Numbered from the stretch's first letter, positions 1-9,155 are shown. The stretch is DNA of 64,000 nt from Sphingomonas adhaesiva (GCF_002374855.1 NZ_NWVC01000003.1:1-64000), one strand, 5' to 3'. Made by a program: numbers and translations. The notes: generated by a model from the letters alone, not told the origin.

Positions 1-102
1 ATCGCCAGGGTCGCCGGCGACTGGCCCGCCACCCGCTGGGACGAGCTGATGCCGTGGAACTGGGTGCCCCAGACAGATCAGCCAACAGCCCAAGCCGCAT
101 AA
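1..102 (+). CDS. IS66 family transposase, C-terminal fragment
   Basis: Frame 1 is open from the window edge to a TAA at 100-102, giving 33 residues. The stretch containing RWDELMPWNW matches the conserved C-terminal signature of IS66 transposases (DELLPWNW type, the IS66_C domain). The catalytic DDE domain and the accessory tnpA/tnpB genes would lie upstream, outside the window. Whether the full element is intact cannot be seen. The last codons overlap the 3' end of the minus-strand TonB receptor (78-2234), because the receptor now reads into the insertion sequence. Confidence 0.7.
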   Translation: MARVAGDWPATRWDELMPWNWVPQTDQPTAQAA

Positions 103-127
103 ACTGCGGTCCTCACGCCACGCTTAC
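1..127 (+). mobile_element. Right end of an IS66-family insertion sequence (partial)
   Basis: The first 102 bases encode the C-terminal tail of an IS66 transposase. They are followed by an end sequence closing with CGCTTAC at 121-127, so read inward the element starts GTAAGCG. IS66-family inverted repeats are known to begin with GTAA and to make 8-bp target duplications. The reading frame of the neighbouring minus-strand receptor changes character exactly at 127/128, which fixes the junction. The predicted target duplication is GCCGCAAC (128-135), to be found at the far end outside the window. The rest of the element lies left of base 1. Confidence 0.75.
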
Positions 128-2234
128 GCCGCAACCGCAACTCCGCCAACAACGAACGCGGCTCGCCAGGAAAACTCCCCGTCTGCTTGCTGAAGCCCGA
201 GGCGGTGTAGCGGCGGTCGAACAGGTTATCGACGCGCAGCATCAGTTCGGCCGGTCCCAGCGCCTTCGTGACCGACAGGTCGAAGATCGTGTATGCGGGC
301 ACGGCCTGGTTCGACAACGTCAGCCGGCGCGAGAGATGCTCCCCGCCGAAGCCCAGCGCCGTACCGATCGCGGGGATCTGATAGCGGGTCCAGAACCCCA
401 GCTGATGGCGCGGCGCATTGGCGAAGCGATCGCCGACCGCGTTGGTGACCGACTGGCCCGCGACGGTCCCGGTGATCCGGGTATCGTTATAGGCGTAATT
501 GGCCAGCAGCACCCAGTTCGGGGTGATATCGGTCGCCACATCCACCTCGACGCCCTTGCTGGTCACCTCGCCGATCGGGCGCAGCTGATCGACACCGTTC
601 TGCGGCGGAAGCGTCGGATCGACCTGAAGGATGTTGCGGCGAACGATGCGATAGACCGCCGCATTCGCCTGGACCCGCCCGCCCAGCAGCACCGACTTGA
701 CCCCGCCTTCCACCTGGTTGCCGGTCACCGGGGCGAACGGGCCGCCGGCGCTGGTGTTCTGGCTGGCGGGGCTTTGCGGCTCGAAGCTGCCCGACCAGCT
801 GGCGTACAGCGACACGCCCGGGCGCGGCTTGAGGATCGCACCGCCACGGAGGGTAACGCGGCCGTCGCCGTAGGATGACGTGGCGGTGGTCCGCCCGGCG
901 GTGGCGGTGGTTACCGCGTCGTCGAACCGATCATATCGCACCCCGCCGACCAGCAACAGCGCATCGGTGATCGCGATCCGGTCCTGCAGGTAGGCGCCCC
1001 GGCGCGTCGTGCGGGTATCGGTGGTCGCGGTCGGCACACTTGCCGCCCGGGCGGCGTCGCGTGCGTCATCGCGATAGACCGGGTTGCGCAGGCTGAGCGG
1101 CGCGACGCCCGCGCGCAGGATGCGCGAATCGAGGATGCTGCGTTCGTCGTACCAGTCGGCACCCGCCTGGAACCGATGCTCCATCCCCGCCAGCCGCACC
1201 GTCGCGGTCGCGTTTGCCATGAACGAAAGGCCGTCGACGGCGCGGACCTGGTCGCGGAATTCGCGCGCGATCAGGTCGTCGCTGCCGGCGACAAAGCCGC
1301 GCGGTTCGTGATAGCCCTGCGTCTCGGTCGCGTCGAAATAGCGGACGCCCGCGTCGAACGTCACTGCGCTGCCGATGCCGGTCGCGTAGCGCGCCTGATA
1401 GGCCTGGGACGCGAGATGCAGGCGATCGCTCGGCTCGTTGGCGTTCCACCGGATATCGCCCAGGAAGTTGCCCGCATCGTCCACCGGCACCCCGCGCAGC
1501 CGGTTGCCGCGCAGCAGATTGTCGTAGACCGTCGCCTGCACGGTCAGCATCCCGTGATCGTTGGTGCGGAACGACACGCCGCCGTCCCCGATCAGCGAGG
1601 TGTTGCGCGTGTTGTAGCGGAACGGCGCCATCGCTTCGTAGAAGCCGCCCAGCCGGTAGGTGACGACGCCGTCGCGGTCGATCCGGCCGGTCGCCTCCGA
1701 CGAAATCCCCGCGCGATCGTAGCTGCCGAGCGTCGCGACCGTACGCAGTGCGGCGGCCTCGCTGGGTGTCTTCGACACATAGTTGATGATGCCGCCCGGC
1801 GATCCGGGGCCGAAGAACAGCCCCGCCGGTCCCTTCAGCACCTCGACCCGGCTGATCGTGAACAGTTGCGGCACCGAAAAGCCGATGAAGGGATTGCCGC
1901 GCTGGCCGTCGTAGAAGGACTGGTCCTGCCGGAAGCCGCGAAAGGTGACGCCGGCGTAGCTGAACGCGCTGATGCCCGAAATGTCGCGATAGATGTCGGT
2001 CGCGTCGCGCGCGCCCTGATCGGCGAACAGCTCCGCATTGACCACCTGCAGCGCCTGCGGAATGTCGAGCGGACTTTCGGCGCTCTTGCCCACGGTGGTG
2101 GTGTCGACGCGGTAGAGCCGCTGCGCGCGCCCGGTCACGACGATGTCGTCGCCCGCATTGTCCGCCGCCTGCGCTGTCGCGGGCGCGCACGCCATCACCC
2201 CGGCCAATGCGGCCGTCACGCTCCACCGGTTCAT
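78..2234 (-). CDS. TonB-dependent siderophore receptor with IS66-replaced C-terminus
   Basis: This is an outer-membrane TonB-dependent receptor, probably for a ferric siderophore (FhuA/FpvA-like). A signal peptide (about residues 1-24) precedes DDIVVTG, a plug domain with VEVLKGPAGLFFGPGSPGG, and a 22-strand-type barrel. The start at 2234 was chosen over 2264 because AGGGG lies just upstream and the signal peptide begins there. The barrel's last strand reads EPRSLLAELRLR, where homologues normally end within a residue or two on Phe or Trp. Instead, 16 residues encoded by the IS66 end (ending AAWAVG) follow. The terminal aromatic recognised by the BAM machinery is therefore missing, and assembly may be impaired. 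It is divergent from a second TonB receptor. Confidence 0.85.
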   Translation of the reverse strand: MNRWSVTAALAGVMACAPATAQAADNAGDDIVVTGRAQRLYRVDTTTVGKSAESPLDIPQALQVVNAELFADQGARDATDIYRDISGISAFSYAGVTFRGFRQDQSFYDGQRGNPFIGFSVPQLFTISRVEVLKGPAGLFFGPGSPGGIINYVSKTPSEAAALRTVATLGSYDRAGISSEATGRIDRDGVVTYRLGGFYEAMAPFRYNTRNTSLIGDGGVSFRTNDHGMLTVQATVYDNLLRGNRLRGVPVDDAGNFLGDIRWNANEPSDRLHLASQAYQARYATGIGSAVTFDAGVRYFDATETQGYHEPRGFVAGSDDLIAREFRDQVRAVDGLSFMANATATVRLAGMEHRFQAGADWYDERSILDSRILRAGVAPLSLRNPVYRDDARDAARAASVPTATTDTRTTRRGAYLQDRIAITDALLLVGGVRYDRFDDAVTTATAGRTTATSSYGDGRVTLRGGAILKPRPGVSLYASWSGSFEPQSPASQNTSAGGPFAPVTGNQVEGGVKSVLLGGRVQANAAVYRIVRRNILQVDPTLPPQNGVDQLRPIGEVTSKGVEVDVATDITPNWVLLANYAYNDTRITGTVAGQSVTNAVGDRFANAPRHQLGFWTRYQIPAIGTALGFGGEHLSRRLTLSNQAVPAYTIFDLSVTKALGPAELMLRVDNLFDRRYTASGFSKQTGSFPGEPRSLLAELRLRRKRGVRTAVYAAWAVG

Positions 2235-2258
2235 CTGCGCCCCTTTAATGCTATCGCC

Positions 2259-2275
2259 TCGCAATAACTATCGCA
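2259..2275. promoter_or_regulatory. Imperfect dyad between two divergent TonB receptor genes
   Basis: TCGCAATAACTATCGCA is an imperfect inverted repeat 24 bases upstream of the siderophore-receptor start, in the 144-bp divergent intergenic region. The word CTATCGC also occurs at 2251-2257, 18 bases away. An iron-responsive operator (Fur or similar) would be expected here, but the match to any consensus I know is weak. The sequence is recorded and the function is a guess. Confidence 0.25.
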
Positions 2276-2378
2276 GTCGATGGGTGCAAGTGCGAAGGTC
2301 CGGCAAACTCCTGCGACATTTGCGCGTTAGCGCGCTCGCCGCCGTCGTTGCGTGGACGCAGGCGAAGGAGACGTGCCG

Positions 2379-5225
2379 ATGCGTTCGATCTGTTGGTTGC
2401 TGGCCGGGGTGGCGGGCCTTCCCGCTGCCGCCGTGGCGCAAGTCGGCGCGAGCGGTGCGGAGCAGACGCCGGGCACCGTGCCGCCCGCCGGCGCGGCCGC
2501 GGCGTCGCCCGACCCGGTGTCCGCGCCCGCCCCGACGCTCGCCGCGCAACCCACGCCGCGCACCGCGCCGCCGCCGGCGTCCGAGGAGGACGAGGAGGAG
2601 GGCGCGCCCGATATCGTCGTCACCGGGTCGCGCCGCCAACCCGGCGCGGTGATCGGCGATATCCCGCCCGAACAGCAATTGTCGCCCGCCGACATCCGCA
2701 GCTACGGCGTCGGATCGGTTACCGAACTGCTCGCCGAACTCACCCCGCAGACGACGTCCGGGCGCGGGGCCGGGGGCGGGCCGGTGATCCTGCTCAACGG
2801 GCGGCGCATCTCCGGCTTCCAGGAAATCCGCGACCTGCCGACCGAGGCGATTGCGCGCGTCGATATCCTGCCGGAAGAAGTGGCGCTCAAATACGGCTAT
2901 CGCGCCGACCAGCGCGTGGTGAACTTCGTGCTGCGCCGCCGCTTCCGCGCGGTGACCGCGGAGTTGAACGGTCGCGCGGCGACCGAGGGCGGGCGCGAGC
3001 AGGGCGGGGCGGAGGCCGATATCGTCCGCATCCGCCGCGACGATCGCATCAACCTCCACCTCGAATACAATCGCGCCGGCGCGCTGAGCGAGGCGGAACG
3101 CGATATCCGCCAGCCCCCCGCCACCGCCGCGATCGCCGGCAATGTCGTGGGCGCGGGCGCGCTGGGGCCGGGGCTGGGCAATGTCGCCGGGGTGCCCGCG
3201 TCTGCGGCGAGCGCGGCGCCGGCGATCGGCGATTTCGCCGCCACCCCCAATACCACCGATCAGGGCGCGTACCGCACGCTGCTGGCGTCGTCGCGCAACG
3301 TCGCGGCGAACGGCACCTATGCCACCACCATCTTCGGCAATGTCGCCGCCAGCCTGAACGCGACCGTCGACCACACCCGCACCGTCGCCGATCGCGGGCT
3401 GGCGACGCTGTCGCTGCAGCTGCCGGTCGGCAATCCCTTCTCCCCCTTTTCGCAGCCGGTGACCGTGTCGCGCGCGTTCGACGGCATCGGCCCGCTGACG
3501 CAGGTCGTGGACACGACCAACCTGCACCTGGGCAGCACGCTGAACGGCGACAAGGGCCGCTGGCGCTGGTCGGTGACCGGCAGCGTCGATCGCGCCGACA
3601 GCGATACCGTGACGCAGGCGGGGCTGGACGGTGCCGCGTTCCAGGCGCGGCTGCTGGCGGGCGATGCCACCGCCAATCCCTATGCTCCCCTATCTTCCGG
3701 GCTGTCATTGGGGCGGTTGCCCGACAATGTCGGCCGCTCGCGATCGACCACCGCCGGGCTGGACGCGCTGGCGAGCGGGCCGGTGTTCGCGCTGCCCGCG
3801 GGCGATGCCAACACCAGCATCCGCATCGGCGCGTCGACCAGCGATTTCAGCAGCCGCTCGACCCGCGGCGGCGTCGCCAGTCCCCCGGGCGACGTCGCGC
3901 GCGATATCGGCAACATGCAGGTCAACCTGGACCTGCCGATCGCCAGCCGCAGCGCGGACGTGCTGGCGGGGATCGGCAACCTGTCGCTCAACGGCAATCT
4001 GGCGGCGGATCATCTGTCCGACTTCGGCACGCTGTGGACGATCGGCTATGGCGTCAACTGGTCGCCGATCGATGCGGTGCGGGTGATCGCCTCCGTCACC
4101 GATCAGGACGAGGCGCCCAGCGCACAGCAGCTCGGCAATCCGCTGGTGACCACGCCCGGGGTACGCGTGTTCGATTACGTGCGGGGCACGACGGCGACGG
4201 TGACGACCATCACCGGCGGCAACCGCGGGCTGGTCGCGGACAATCGCCACGCGCTGAAACTGGGGCTGAACCTGACCCCGTGGAAGCAGAAGGACATCAG
4301 CTTCCGCGCCGATTTCACGCGGCAGAGCACCGACGATCCGATCGCCGCCTTCCCCGCGGCGACGGCGGCGATCGCGCAGGCGTTTCCCGGGCGGTTCCAA
4401 CGCGATGCGGCGGACAATCTGTTGCAGATCGATTCGCGTCCGATCAACTTCGCGCGCAGCGAGCAGTCGCAAATCCGCTATGGCGTGAACGTGTCGTTCC
4501 GGCTGAAATCGCAGCTGCAACGCCAGATCGAGGCCTATCGCGCGGGCACCGGGCCGAATCCGTTCGAGGGGCTGCGCCCGCCGGGTGGCTGGCGCGGCGG
4601 CGCGGACGGCAACGGGGGCGCGGCCGGCGCGCGGCCAGGTGGCGGGGCCGGGGCCGGGGCCGGGGCGGGCGGCGGCGATCGTCCGCGCGGCGGCTTCGGC
4701 GGCGGTGGGCGGTTCGGCGGCGGGGGCGGGCAGGCCGGCGGTCGGCTGCAATTCGCGCTCTACCACACCTGGCACCTGACCGATCGCGTGACGATCGCGG
4801 ACGGCGGACCGGTGCTGAACCTGCTGGAGGGCGATGCGATCGGCAGCGCGGGCGGGCAGCCGCGGCACGAGCTGGAGGGGCAGGCCGGTTACGTCAACAA
4901 CGGGCTGGGCGCGCGCCTGTCGGTCAACTTCCAGAGCGCGACGCGGGTCGCGGGCGGTACGGCCGCGGCGCCGCAGACGCTGAACTTCGGCAGCCTGGCG
5001 ACCGCCAACCTGCGGCTGTTCGCCGATCTGGGCGGTCGGCTGGACTGGGTGAAGGCGCATCCGTGGATGCGCGGCACGCGCGTGACGGTGCAGGTCGACA
5101 ACCTGTTCAACACCCGCCAGCGCGTCACCGACCAGACCGGGCAGGTGCCGATCGGCTTCCAGCCCGATTACCTCGATCCGCTGGGCCGCACCGTGCGGGT
5201 GGTGCTGCGCAAGCTATTCTTCTGA
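2379..5225 (+). CDS. TonB-dependent receptor with glycine-rich insertion
   Basis: This is an outer-membrane receptor of 948 residues; the substrate cannot be told from sequence. The start at 2379 is supported by GAAGGAG eight bases upstream and a signal peptide ending near AVAQ. An acidic, proline-rich linker leads to DIVVTGSR, then a plug-like region with VILLNGRRISG and LPEEVALKYGY, then a long barrel ending VVLRKLFF with the expected terminal Phe. Around residues 735-790 (4585-4745) a glycine/arginine-rich low-complexity stretch sits inside the barrel, probably in a loop, immediately before the strand LQFALYHTWHLTD. Its last 12 bases overlap the end of the convergent ABC permease gene. Confidence 0.8.
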   Translation: MRSICWLLAGVAGLPAAAVAQVGASGAEQTPGTVPPAGAAAASPDPVSAPAPTLAAQPTPRTAPPPASEEDEEEGAPDIVVTGSRRQPGAVIGDIPPEQQLSPADIRSYGVGSVTELLAELTPQTTSGRGAGGGPVILLNGRRISGFQEIRDLPTEAIARVDILPEEVALKYGYRADQRVVNFVLRRRFRAVTAELNGRAATEGGREQGGAEADIVRIRRDDRINLHLEYNRAGALSEAERDIRQPPATAAIAGNVVGAGALGPGLGNVAGVPASAASAAPAIGDFAATPNTTDQGAYRTLLASSRNVAANGTYATTIFGNVAASLNATVDHTRTVADRGLATLSLQLPVGNPFSPFSQPVTVSRAFDGIGPLTQVVDTTNLHLGSTLNGDKGRWRWSVTGSVDRADSDTVTQAGLDGAAFQARLLAGDATANPYAPLSSGLSLGRLPDNVGRSRSTTAGLDALASGPVFALPAGDANTSIRIGASTSDFSSRSTRGGVASPPGDVARDIGNMQVNLDLPIASRSADVLAGIGNLSLNGNLAADHLSDFGTLWTIGYGVNWSPIDAVRVIASVTDQDEAPSAQQLGNPLVTTPGVRVFDYVRGTTATVTTITGGNRGLVADNRHALKLGLNLTPWKQKDISFRADFTRQSTDDPIAAFPAATAAIAQAFPGRFQRDAADNLLQIDSRPINFARSEQSQIRYGVNVSFRLKSQLQRQIEAYRAGTGPNPFEGLRPPGGWRGGADGNGGAAGARPGGGAGAGAGAGGGDRPRGGFGGGGRFGGGGGQAGGRLQFALYHTWHLTDRVTIADGGPVLNLLEGDAIGSAGGQPRHELEGQAGYVNNGLGARLSVNFQSATRVAGGTAAAPQTLNFGSLATANLRLFADLGGRLDWVKAHPWMRGTRVTVQVDNLFNTRQRVTDQTGQVPIGFQPDYLDPLGRTVRVVLRKLFF

Positions 5226-6761
5226 CGGCGACGCCAGCCCGATCCGCGCCGCCAGCCATCGCGCCGCGGCCTCGGGCGTCTGCTTGTCCCGGTCGCGATC
5301 GACGCGGTAATTGGCCGCGCGCATCGCATCGACCGGGATGCGCCCGACCAGCGGCGCCAGCGCGGCGCGGAACCGCGCATCGTCGCGCCGCCGCGGCGCG
5401 ATCAGCAGGATCGCGTCGTACCCGGGAATCGCCCCCTTCGGATCGCGCAGCACGGTCAACCCGTCCGCCGCGATCCGCCCGTCGGACGAAAAGGCGCTGA
5501 TGACGTCCGCGCGCCCGCTTTCCAGCGCGCGGTACATGAACGTCGGGCTGTACGGCGTGGCGGAGGCGAAGCGCAGCGGATAGGCGCGGCGGATCGCCGC
5601 CCATTCGGCGCGATCGAGGAATTCCAGGTCCGCGCCCAGCGCCAGCCGCGGCGCGGCCGGTACCAGATCGTCCAGCGTCGCGATCCCGCGCGCGCGCGCA
5701 TCGGCGCCGCGCATCGCAAAGGCATAGGCGTTCTCGAACCCCAGCGTCCCCAGCAGCGTGACGCCGTGCGTCGCGCGCGTCCATTCGGCGACGGCGCGCA
5801 ATTGCTGCGCGCGCGGCACGACGTCCTGCCGCTTCATCTCCGCGCCCCAGATCGTGCCGGCATAATCGACATAGACGTCGATATCGCCCCCCGCGACCGC
5901 GCCGAACGCCACCGCCGATCCCAGCCCGTCGCGATAGCGGACGGTATAGCCCGCGCGCGTCAGCCGATCGCCGATCAGCCGCGCCAGGATATATTGTTCG
6001 GAGAAGTTCTTGGCGCCGACCACCACCGTCCGGTCGTGCCCGCCGCGCGGCCACAGCGGCACGCTGGCCAGCACCGTCGCCGCCAGCAACGCGCCGCCCG
6101 CCGCCGCGACCATGCCCCACCGCCGCCGCCCCGCGGCACGCTCCGCCAGTCCCAGCAGCGCATCGACTCCCAGCGCCAGCGCGGCGGAGGACACGCAGCC
6201 CGCGATCACCAGCGCCCAGGCCTGCGTCTGCAATCCGGCGAAGATCAGGTCGCCCAGGCTGGGTTGCCCGACCGTGGTCGACAGCGTCGCCGCGCCGATC
6301 GTCCACACCGCCGCGGTGCGCACCCCGGCCATCGCGATCGGCAGCACCAGCGGCGCTTCGACGCGCGCCAGCTTCTGCGCCGGCGTCATCCCGATCCCGT
6401 CCGCCGCCTCCAGCACCGCCGGGTCGAGCGCGGCGAAGCCGGTGACGAGGTTGCGGACGATCGGCAGCAGCGCATAGAGCGTCAGCGCCAGCAGCGCGGG
6501 CAGGAACCCCAAGGCGGGCACCCCGCCGCCGACCAGCGACGACACCCACAGCAGCACCGGATAGAAGAGCGCGAGCAGCGCTAGGCTGGGGATCGTCTGG
6601 ATCAGGCTGGCCGCGCCCAGCACCACCCCCGCCAGCCGCGGCGCGCGCGCGGCGCGCACCCCCAGCGGCAGCGCGATCAGCAGCGCCAGCGCCAGCGCCG
6701 CCATCGCCAGCAGCAGATGCTGCGCGGCCAGCGCGGGGACACGGGCAAGCGCGTCGCTCAT
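5214..6761 (-). CDS. Glycine betaine/choline-type ABC permease fused to substrate-binding protein
   Basis: This 515-residue protein has two parts. Residues about 1-215 form a multi-pass permease of the OpuCB type (LIQTIPSLALLALFYP; the EAADGIGMTP loop contacts the ATPase). After one more hydrophobic segment, residues about 228-515 form an OpuAC-type periplasmic binding domain (VVVGAKNFSEQYIL, DIDVYVDYAGTIW, NAYAFAMR). Such permease-binding fusions are known in osmoprotectant importers. Likely ligands are quaternary amines; the exact one is not predictable. The start overlaps the ATPase stop as ATGA, so the two are translationally coupled. The 3' end overlaps the convergent TonB receptor by 12 bases. 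Confidence 0.85.
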   Translation of the reverse strand: MSDALARVPALAAQHLLLAMAALALALLIALPLGVRAARAPRLAGVVLGAASLIQTIPSLALLALFYPVLLWVSSLVGGGVPALGFLPALLALTLYALLPIVRNLVTGFAALDPAVLEAADGIGMTPAQKLARVEAPLVLPIAMAGVRTAAVWTIGAATLSTTVGQPSLGDLIFAGLQTQAWALVIAGCVSSAALALGVDALLGLAERAAGRRRWGMVAAAGGALLAATVLASVPLWPRGGHDRTVVVGAKNFSEQYILARLIGDRLTRAGYTVRYRDGLGSAVAFGAVAGGDIDVYVDYAGTIWGAEMKRQDVVPRAQQLRAVAEWTRATHGVTLLGTLGFENAYAFAMRGADARARGIATLDDLVPAAPRLALGADLEFLDRAEWAAIRRAYPLRFASATPYSPTFMYRALESGRADVISAFSSDGRIAADGLTVLRDPKGAIPGYDAILLIAPRRRDDARFRAALAPLVGRIPVDAMRAANYRVDRDRDKQTPEAAARWLAARIGLASPSEE

Positions 6762-7525
6762 CGCGTCATCGCCGTCAGCCGCTCGGCCTGCGCGCGCGGC
6801 ACCGCGACCAGCGCGTCGGCGGCCGCGCCCGCCTGTCCGGCCAGCATTGCGGCGGGGGCGGCGTCGGCGACGATCCGTCCGGCCTGCATCACCAGGACGC
6901 GCGTGGCGTTCAGCAGCGCCTCCGCCATGTCGTGCGTCACCATGATCGTGGTCAGCGACAGGTCCGCGTGCAGCCGGCGGATCGCACCCGCCAGCGCCTC
7001 GCGCGTGACGGGGTCGAGCGCGCCGAACGGCTCGTCCATCAACAACAGCCGCGCCTCGGCGGCCAGCGCGCGCGCCACGCCGACGCGCTGGCGCTGTCCG
7101 CCCGACAGTTCGGCGGGCATCCGCGTCGCAAAGGCGCGCGGCAGCTCGACCAGGTCCAGCATCGCGGCCACCCGCGCCGGATCGCGCCGCCCCGCCAGCA
7201 CCAGCGGCATCGCGATATTGTCCCCCACCGAGAGGTGCGGGAACAGCCCGACATTCTGGAAGACATAGCCGATCCGCCGCCGCAGCCGCGCGGGCGGATC
7301 GTCCGCCACGTCGCGCCCGTCGATCGCGACGCGCCCCGCATCGGGCACGACCAGCCGGTTGACCGTCTTCAGCAGCGTCGACTTGCCCGACCCCGACGTG
7401 CCGACCAGCGCGACGAAGCTGCCGCCGGCGATGTCCAGCGTCACGCCGTCGACAGCCGCACCGTCGCCGTAACGCTTGATGACGCCGTCGAACGAGACGG
7501 TGGGGCCGGGCGATTGTTCTGGCAT
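6758..7525 (-). CDS. ABC transporter ATP-binding protein, quaternary amine type
   Basis: A 255-residue ATPase energising the fused permease/binding protein downstream. Walker A is GTSGSGKST, the Q-loop is GYVFQNVGLFPH, the signature is LSGGQRQR, Walker B is LLLMDEPFGALD and the switch His is in VTHDM. It resembles ProV/OpuCA, but ends after the nucleotide-binding fold with no clear pair of CBS domains, so it is shorter than the roughly 400-residue ProV. It is the first gene of a two-gene operon and is divergent from an SDR gene about 70 bases away. Confidence 0.87.
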   Translation of the reverse strand: MPEQSPGPTVSFDGVIKRYGDGAAVDGVTLDIAGGSFVALVGTSGSGKSTLLKTVNRLVVPDAGRVAIDGRDVADDPPARLRRRIGYVFQNVGLFPHLSVGDNIAMPLVLAGRRDPARVAAMLDLVELPRAFATRMPAELSGGQRQRVGVARALAAEARLLLMDEPFGALDPVTREALAGAIRRLHADLSLTTIMVTHDMAEALLNATRVLVMQAGRIVADAAPAAMLAGQAGAAADALVAVPRAQAERLTAMTR

Positions 7526-7594
7526 CGTCGCGCACGATGCGGGAAGGATGGGGCCGGCACAAGCCGCGCGAGCGGCGGGGGAGGGGATAAGGTG

Positions 7595-8383
7595 ATGAAG
7601 GCGATCCTGATTACCGGCGGCGGATCGGGCATCGGTCGCGCGGTGGCGCTCCACTTTTCGGCGCAGGGCTGGCGCGTCGGGCTGGCGGATATCGACCAGC
7701 GCGCGCTGGCGGACACCGCCGCGATGCTGCCCGCGGATCGCACCTCGACGCATGTCATGGACGTGCGCGACCCGTCGGAATGGGAACATGTGCTGGCCGA
7801 ATTCACCGCGCTGTCGGGCGGGCGGCTGGACGTGCTGTTCAACAACGCCGGCATCGCGGCCGGCGGCGCGTTCGGGGACATGGGGCTGGACGCGCTCGAC
7901 CGCGTGATCGACATCAACTTCCGCGGCGTCGCCTATGGCGCGCGGCTCGCCTATCCGTATCTGAAGGCGACGCCGGGATCGTGCCTGCTCAACACCGCTT
8001 CCGCCTCCGCGATCTACGGCAGCGCCGGGCTGTCGGCCTATTCCGCCACGAAGTTCGCGGTGCGCGGACTGACGGAGGCGCTCGACGCCGAATGGTCGGT
8101 CGACGCGATCAAGGTGCGCGACCTGCTGCCCGGCTTCATCGACACCAACCTCTTGTCGATCGGCCTGGCCGGGACCAACCGCACCGCGCGCGAGGCGGTG
8201 GTCGAATCCGGGCTGGAATTCACGCCGGTCGAGGTCGTCGCGCAGGCGGCGTGGGATGCGGTCCACGGCGACAGGGTGCATTCGCCGGTCGGCAAGACCG
8301 CGCGCCGGCTGACCTTCGCGGCGCGCTGGATGCCGGGCCGGCTGCGCCGGATGATGCGCAGCCGCGTGCTGTTGGGGCGCTGA
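7595..8383 (+). CDS. SDR family oxidoreductase
   Basis: A 262-residue classical short-chain dehydrogenase. The nucleotide-binding motif TGGGSGIGRA is at the N-terminus, followed by NNAG near residue 87 and the catalytic pair YSATK with an upstream Ser in NTASASA. The Asp after the second strand (LADID) favours NAD over NADP. The substrate is unknown. The start is preceded by GGGGAGGGGATAAGGTG. It stands alone between the divergent ABC operon and the convergent pterin dehydratase. Confidence 0.85.
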   Translation: MKAILITGGGSGIGRAVALHFSAQGWRVGLADIDQRALADTAAMLPADRTSTHVMDVRDPSEWEHVLAEFTALSGGRLDVLFNNAGIAAGGAFGDMGLDALDRVIDINFRGVAYGARLAYPYLKATPGSCLLNTASASAIYGSAGLSAYSATKFAVRGLTEALDAEWSVDAIKVRDLLPGFIDTNLLSIGLAGTNRTAREAVVESGLEFTPVEVVAQAAWDAVHGDRVHSPVGKTARRLTFAARWMPGRLRRMMRSRVLLGR

Positions 8384-8389
8384 TCTCCC

Positions 8390-8692
8390 TCAGCCGCCCA
8401 GGATCGAATCGATCGCCGTTGCCAATTCGACGTCCAGCGCCGACAGCCCGCCGGCGTCGTGCGTGGTCAGCAGGATTTCCACCCGGTTCCACACATTGGT
8501 CCATTCCGGATGGTGGTCGGCGCGTTCAGCCAGCAGCGCCACCTGCGTCATGAACCCGAACGCCTCCGCGAAATCGGTGAACACGATCGACCGGGTGATC
8601 GCGTCGCGCGCCTCGTCATAATCCCAGTCGGGTAGCGTATCGAGCGCGTCGGCGCGTTCGGCTTCGCTCAATTGTTCGATCGTGCGGGTCAT
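8390..8692 (-). CDS. 4a-hydroxytetrahydrobiopterin dehydratase (PCD/DCoH)
   Basis: A 100-residue protein of normal family length. The active-site signature is [16 protein letters not shown], matching the [EKL]xxHHPExxNVYNxV motif of pterin-4a-carbinolamine dehydratases, which recycle the oxidised pterin cofactor of aromatic amino acid hydroxylases. No phenylalanine hydroxylase gene lies in the window, so the partner is elsewhere or the protein has another role. It ends convergently with the SDR gene. Confidence 0.88.
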   Translation of the reverse strand: MTRTIEQLSEAERADALDTLPDWDYDEARDAITRSIVFTDFAEAFGFMTQVALLAERADHHPEWTNVWNRVEILLTTHDAGGLSALDVELATAIDSILGG

Positions 8693-8732
8693 GACGTGCC
8701 TCTGCGCTTGCGGCGGGTGATCGCCGAGCGGT

Positions 8733-9155
8733 ATGGCCGGCGGCATGGACGGGCAAGAGGCAATGGGCGCGCCGCCCTCCGCTGACGCGATCGAGACGCA
8801 GGCGCGCGCGGTGATCGCGCGGCTGCCCGAGGCGTTCCGCGCGCATCTGGGCGATGTGGTGCTGGTGGTCGAGGAGGAGGCGGATGCCGAGACGCTGGAC
8901 GCGCTGGGCATCGACCATCCGCTCGACCTGACCGGGCTGTACCACGGGCGCCCGGTCGGCGAGAAATCGGCGTTCGACAGCGGCGCGCTGCCCGATCGCA
9001 TCCATCTGTACCGCCAGGCGATGCTGGCCGAATGGTGCGAGAGCGGCGTGCGGCTCGACGATCTGGTCGCGCATGTCACGATTCATGAAATCGGGCACCA
9101 TTTCGGCCTGTCCGACGACGACATGCACGCGCTGGAAGCGGCGGTGGCGGATTGA
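8733..9155 (+). CDS. Small zincin-like metallopeptidase family protein
   Basis: About 140 residues. The central zinc motif is [14 protein letters not shown] (HExxH plus a downstream acidic run), as in the family of short cytoplasmic zincins next to various housekeeping genes in alphaproteobacteria. Proteolytic activity has rarely been shown for the family. The start is uncertain: in-frame ATGs lie at 8733, 8745 and 8763, and none has a strong ribosome-binding site. Its stop overlaps the TTG start of ccmA (TTGA), so the two are translationally coupled. Confidence 0.7.
   Translation: MAGGMDGQEAMGAPPSADAIETQARAVIARLPEAFRAHLGDVVLVVEEEADAETLDALGIDHPLDLTGLYHGRPVGEKSAFDSGALPDRIHLYRQAMLAEWCESGVRLDDLVAHVTIHEIGHHFGLSDDDMHALEAAVAD

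Noticed and set aside
2259..2275. A confident Fur box
   Set aside because: Only an imperfect dyad; it does not match a Fur consensus well enough, so it is listed as a low-confidence site only.
2348..5500. Plus-strand frame of 1050 codons overlapping the second TonB receptor
   Set aside because: Arg-rich out-of-frame translation that runs past the receptor stop. The frame from 2379 has the signal peptide and the barrel.
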